Shown here in pieces: positions 26,916 through 28,391 of a stretch of DNA of 28,391 nucleotides. The stretch covers positions 1 through 28,391 of the forward strand of contig CAYRVF010000075.1 in assembly GCA_964427535.1 (NCBI GenBank), given 5' to 3'. The DNA comes from CAYRVF01 sp964427535 (GTDB lineage: Bacteria > Chloroflexota > Ktedonobacteria > Ktedonobacterales > JADMIN01). Position 1 is the first letter of the stretch. Each line of letters opens with the position of its first letter. The notes beneath the pieces were generated by a model. That model saw only the letters and a list, made by a program, of their open reading frames with translations. It was not told the origin of the DNA and made no database searches. Both the position numbers and the translations under genes were made by a program.

Positions 26916-28172
26916 ATGACCCAACCCGGCATGACGCCAGAACCCGGCATGACCCCTCCGCCTGTCGCGCAAGCCACCATACCCCATCCCGATGTCCGCC
27001 CCTTCCGCATCGAGGTATTGGACGAAGCGCTCGAAGATCTGCGCCGCCGCGCCGCCGCGACCCGCTGGCCTGACAAGGAGACCGTCACCGACCGCTCTCA
27101 GGGCGCACGCCTGGCCGAGCTCCAGGCGCTCGTGCGCTACTGGGGGACGGACTACGACTGGCGCACGGTGGAGGCGCGGCTGAATGCCCTGCCGCAGTTC
27201 ATGACCGAGATTGATGAGCTCGATATCCACTACATCCATGTGCGCTCGCCGCATGCCAACGCTCTGCCGTTGATCATCACCCACGGCTGGCCCGGCTCGA
27301 TCATCGAGATGCTGAAGGTGATCGAGCCGCTGACCGACCCGACGGCACATAGCGGGGCGGCCACTGACGCGTTCCACCTCGTCATCCCTTCGCTACCCGG
27401 CTACGGCTTCTCGGCGCATCCCCAGACGACCGGCTGGGACCCCGACCGGATTGCTCGCGCCTGGGACACGCTGATGCGGCGGTTGGGCTACGACCACTAC
27501 GTTGCGCAGGGAGGTGACTGGGGAGCGGTCATTACCGAAGCGATGGGCCGCCAGGCGCCGACAGGACTGGCCGGCATCCACGTCAACTTGCCGGCGGCGG
27601 TTCCGCCCGAGGTGGAGGCAGCGCTCGCGGGCACCGGCCCTGTGCCGCAAATGTCCGAGCAGGAACGCACCGTGTACGAGGCGCTCGGCGCCTACCGCAA
27701 GAGCGGGTACTCGGGCTACTTCGTGGCGATGACCACGCGGCCGCAGGCCGTCGGCTATGGCCTGACCGATTCCCCGGCCGGCCTCGCAGCCTTCTTCCTC
27801 TGGCATCCAGGCTTCGCAGACTGGTCGTACGGCGCCGATCCCGCAGACTCCAAGACGAGAGATGACGTGCTGGACGACTTCACGTTGTACTGGCTGACGA
27901 ACACGGCGACCTCGTCTTCGCGGCTGTACTGGGAGAACCACGGAACAAGCCCGACCAGTGCGGCCGGGGAGAAGACCTCCCAGATCTCAGTCCCGGTAGG
28001 CATCACGGTCTTCCCGGACGACGTCTATCGGGCCCCGGAATCCTGGGCACGGCGCGCGTATCCCAACCTGATCTACTTCCATGAGGTCGACAAAGGCGGG
28101 CACTTCGCCGCGTGGGAGCAGCCGGAGCTCTTTTCGGCCGAGCTACGTGCCGCGTTCCGCTCCCTGCGCTAG
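26916..28172 (+). CDS. Epoxide hydrolase (EHN family, alpha/beta fold)
   Basis: The 418-residue protein matches microsomal-type epoxide hydrolases. The N-terminal EHN domain (about 24-130) has VRPFRIEVLDEALEDLRRR, RWPD and WRTVEARLNALPQFM. The core has the oxyanion motif HGWPGS (123-128), PSLPGYGFS, the nucleophile Asp201 in QGGDWG, and His396 in KGGHFAAWEQPE. The charge-relay acid is probably Asp368 (FPDDVYR), and the lid tyrosine lies in the SSSRLYWE region. It opens epoxides with water; the substrate is not readable. A short Pro/Met-rich leader (residues 1-24, with repeated PGMTP) precedes the domain. AAGGAG lies 7-8 bases before the ATG. A second copy follows after 80 bases. Confidence 0.93.
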   Translation: MTQPGMTPEPGMTPPPVAQATIPHPDVRPFRIEVLDEALEDLRRRAAATRWPDKETVTDRSQGARLAELQALVRYWGTDYDWRTVEARLNALPQFMTEIDELDIHYIHVRSPHANALPLIITHGWPGSIIEMLKVIEPLTDPTAHSGAATDAFHLVIPSLPGYGFSAHPQTTGWDPDRIARAWDTLMRRLGYDHYVAQGGDWGAVITEAMGRQAPTGLAGIHVNLPAAVPPEVEAALAGTGPVPQMSEQERTVYEALGAYRKSGYSGYFVAMTTRPQAVGYGLTDSPAGLAAFFLWHPGFADWSYGADPADSKTRDDVLDDFTLYWLTNTATSSSRLYWENHGTSPTSAAGEKTSQISVPVGITVFPDDVYRAPESWARRAYPNLIYFHEVDKGGHFAAWEQPELFSAELRAAFRSLR

Positions 28173-28252
28173 TCCGCTGTAAGGTGGAGCGAGTCGGGCG
28201 GCGGGCACCGGCTCGCTGTGTCCGCCGCCACACGAGAAGCAAGGAGACGCAT

Positions 28253-28391
28253 ATGACCCAACCTGGCATGTCTCCCCACCCCGGCGCGACCCCGTCACCA
28301 GCCGTCATGACCCAGCCCGACGTGCGCCCCTTCCACGTCAACATCCCGGAGGAGGCGCTCGCCGACCTGCGCCGCCGCATCGCGGCCACCC
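28253..28391 (+). CDS. Second EHN-family epoxide hydrolase, N-terminal fragment at window edge
   Basis: Forty-six codons before the edge read MTQPGMSPHPGATP, then MTQPDVRPFHVNIPEEALAD and LRRRIAAT. This is the same leader type and the same opening of the EHN domain as the preceding gene. AAGGAG lies 7 bases before the ATG, in a context (AGCAAGGAGA) shared with the upstream copy, so the duplication includes the translation start. In the 80-base gap GGCGGCGG and CCGCCGCC can form a stem. The rest of the gene lies outside the window. Confidence 0.9.
   Translation, partial: MTQPGMSPHPGATPSPAVMTQPDVRPFHVNIPEEALADLRRRIAAT

Noticed and set aside
1..28391. CRISPR arrays, phage genes, integrases or replication origins
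   Set aside because: No regularly spaced repeats, cas-like proteins, phage structural proteins, integrases or DnaA-box clusters were seen.

Overview
The window is a GC-rich, gene-dense bacterial chromosome segment. It holds single-copy housekeeping genes (glmU, clpP, a DEAD-box helicase, an RluB-type pseudouridine synthase, a Gln tRNA) mixed with accessory genes. An LLM/F420-type oxidoreductase, a ClgR-like regulator beside clpP, EHN-type epoxide hydrolases and the base composition fit a high-GC terrestrial lineage. Chloroflexota (Ktedonobacteria or Thermomicrobia-like) is my best guess, but it is an inference without a phylogenetic marker, and an actinobacterial-like lineage is not excluded.

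Layout. 1-3.8 kb: a partial membrane-anchored protein, a UPF0303/haem-degrading-type protein behind an LLM oxidoreductase, and two small membrane proteins. 4.0-7.1 kb: an arsenic cluster of arsR, arsM, a small unknown gene and thioredoxin-type arsC, followed by a TerC-family membrane protein; no arsenite pump is present. 7.1-8.7 kb: an AT-richer island on the minus strand with a free-standing DUF3427/SRA-like protein, a CbrC-like zinc protein and a small membrane protein. 9.0-12.3 kb: tRNA-Gln, glmU (which seems to start at a non-canonical codon) and a CNNM/CorC-type membrane protein. 12.3-13.4 kb: more than 1 kb without a convincing gene but with strong hairpins and a possible insertion-sequence remnant. 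Then comes csrA with an unusual long tail.

14.0-18.9 kb: a minus-strand operon (DUF4177-like, clpP, SDR epimerase) diverges from a ClgR-like XRE regulator. The regulator overlaps a pseudouridine synthase that carries about 355 disordered Arg/Gly/Pro-rich residues at its N-terminus. 18.9-21.6 kb: a zinc-ribbon protein and a DEAD-box helicase with an RG-rich tail, each with a good sigma70-type promoter. 21.8-28.4 kb: a glycerophosphodiester phosphodiesterase, an alpha/beta hydrolase, a decayed IS5-type transposase, an acetyl-CoA synthetase-type ligase with a possible leader peptide, and two tandem EHN epoxide hydrolases, the second cut by the window edge.

Working together: the ars genes give sensing, reduction and methylation of arsenic, so export would have to occur elsewhere or by volatilisation. 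The ClgR-like gene is well placed to control the clpP operon. The two RG-rich RNA enzymes suggest RNA-condensate or cold-adaptation biology. The best candidates for something undescribed are the small ars-cluster protein, the DUF3427-like/CbrC-like island, the tailed CsrA with its structured upstream region, and the disordered RluB. No complete new system is proven here.
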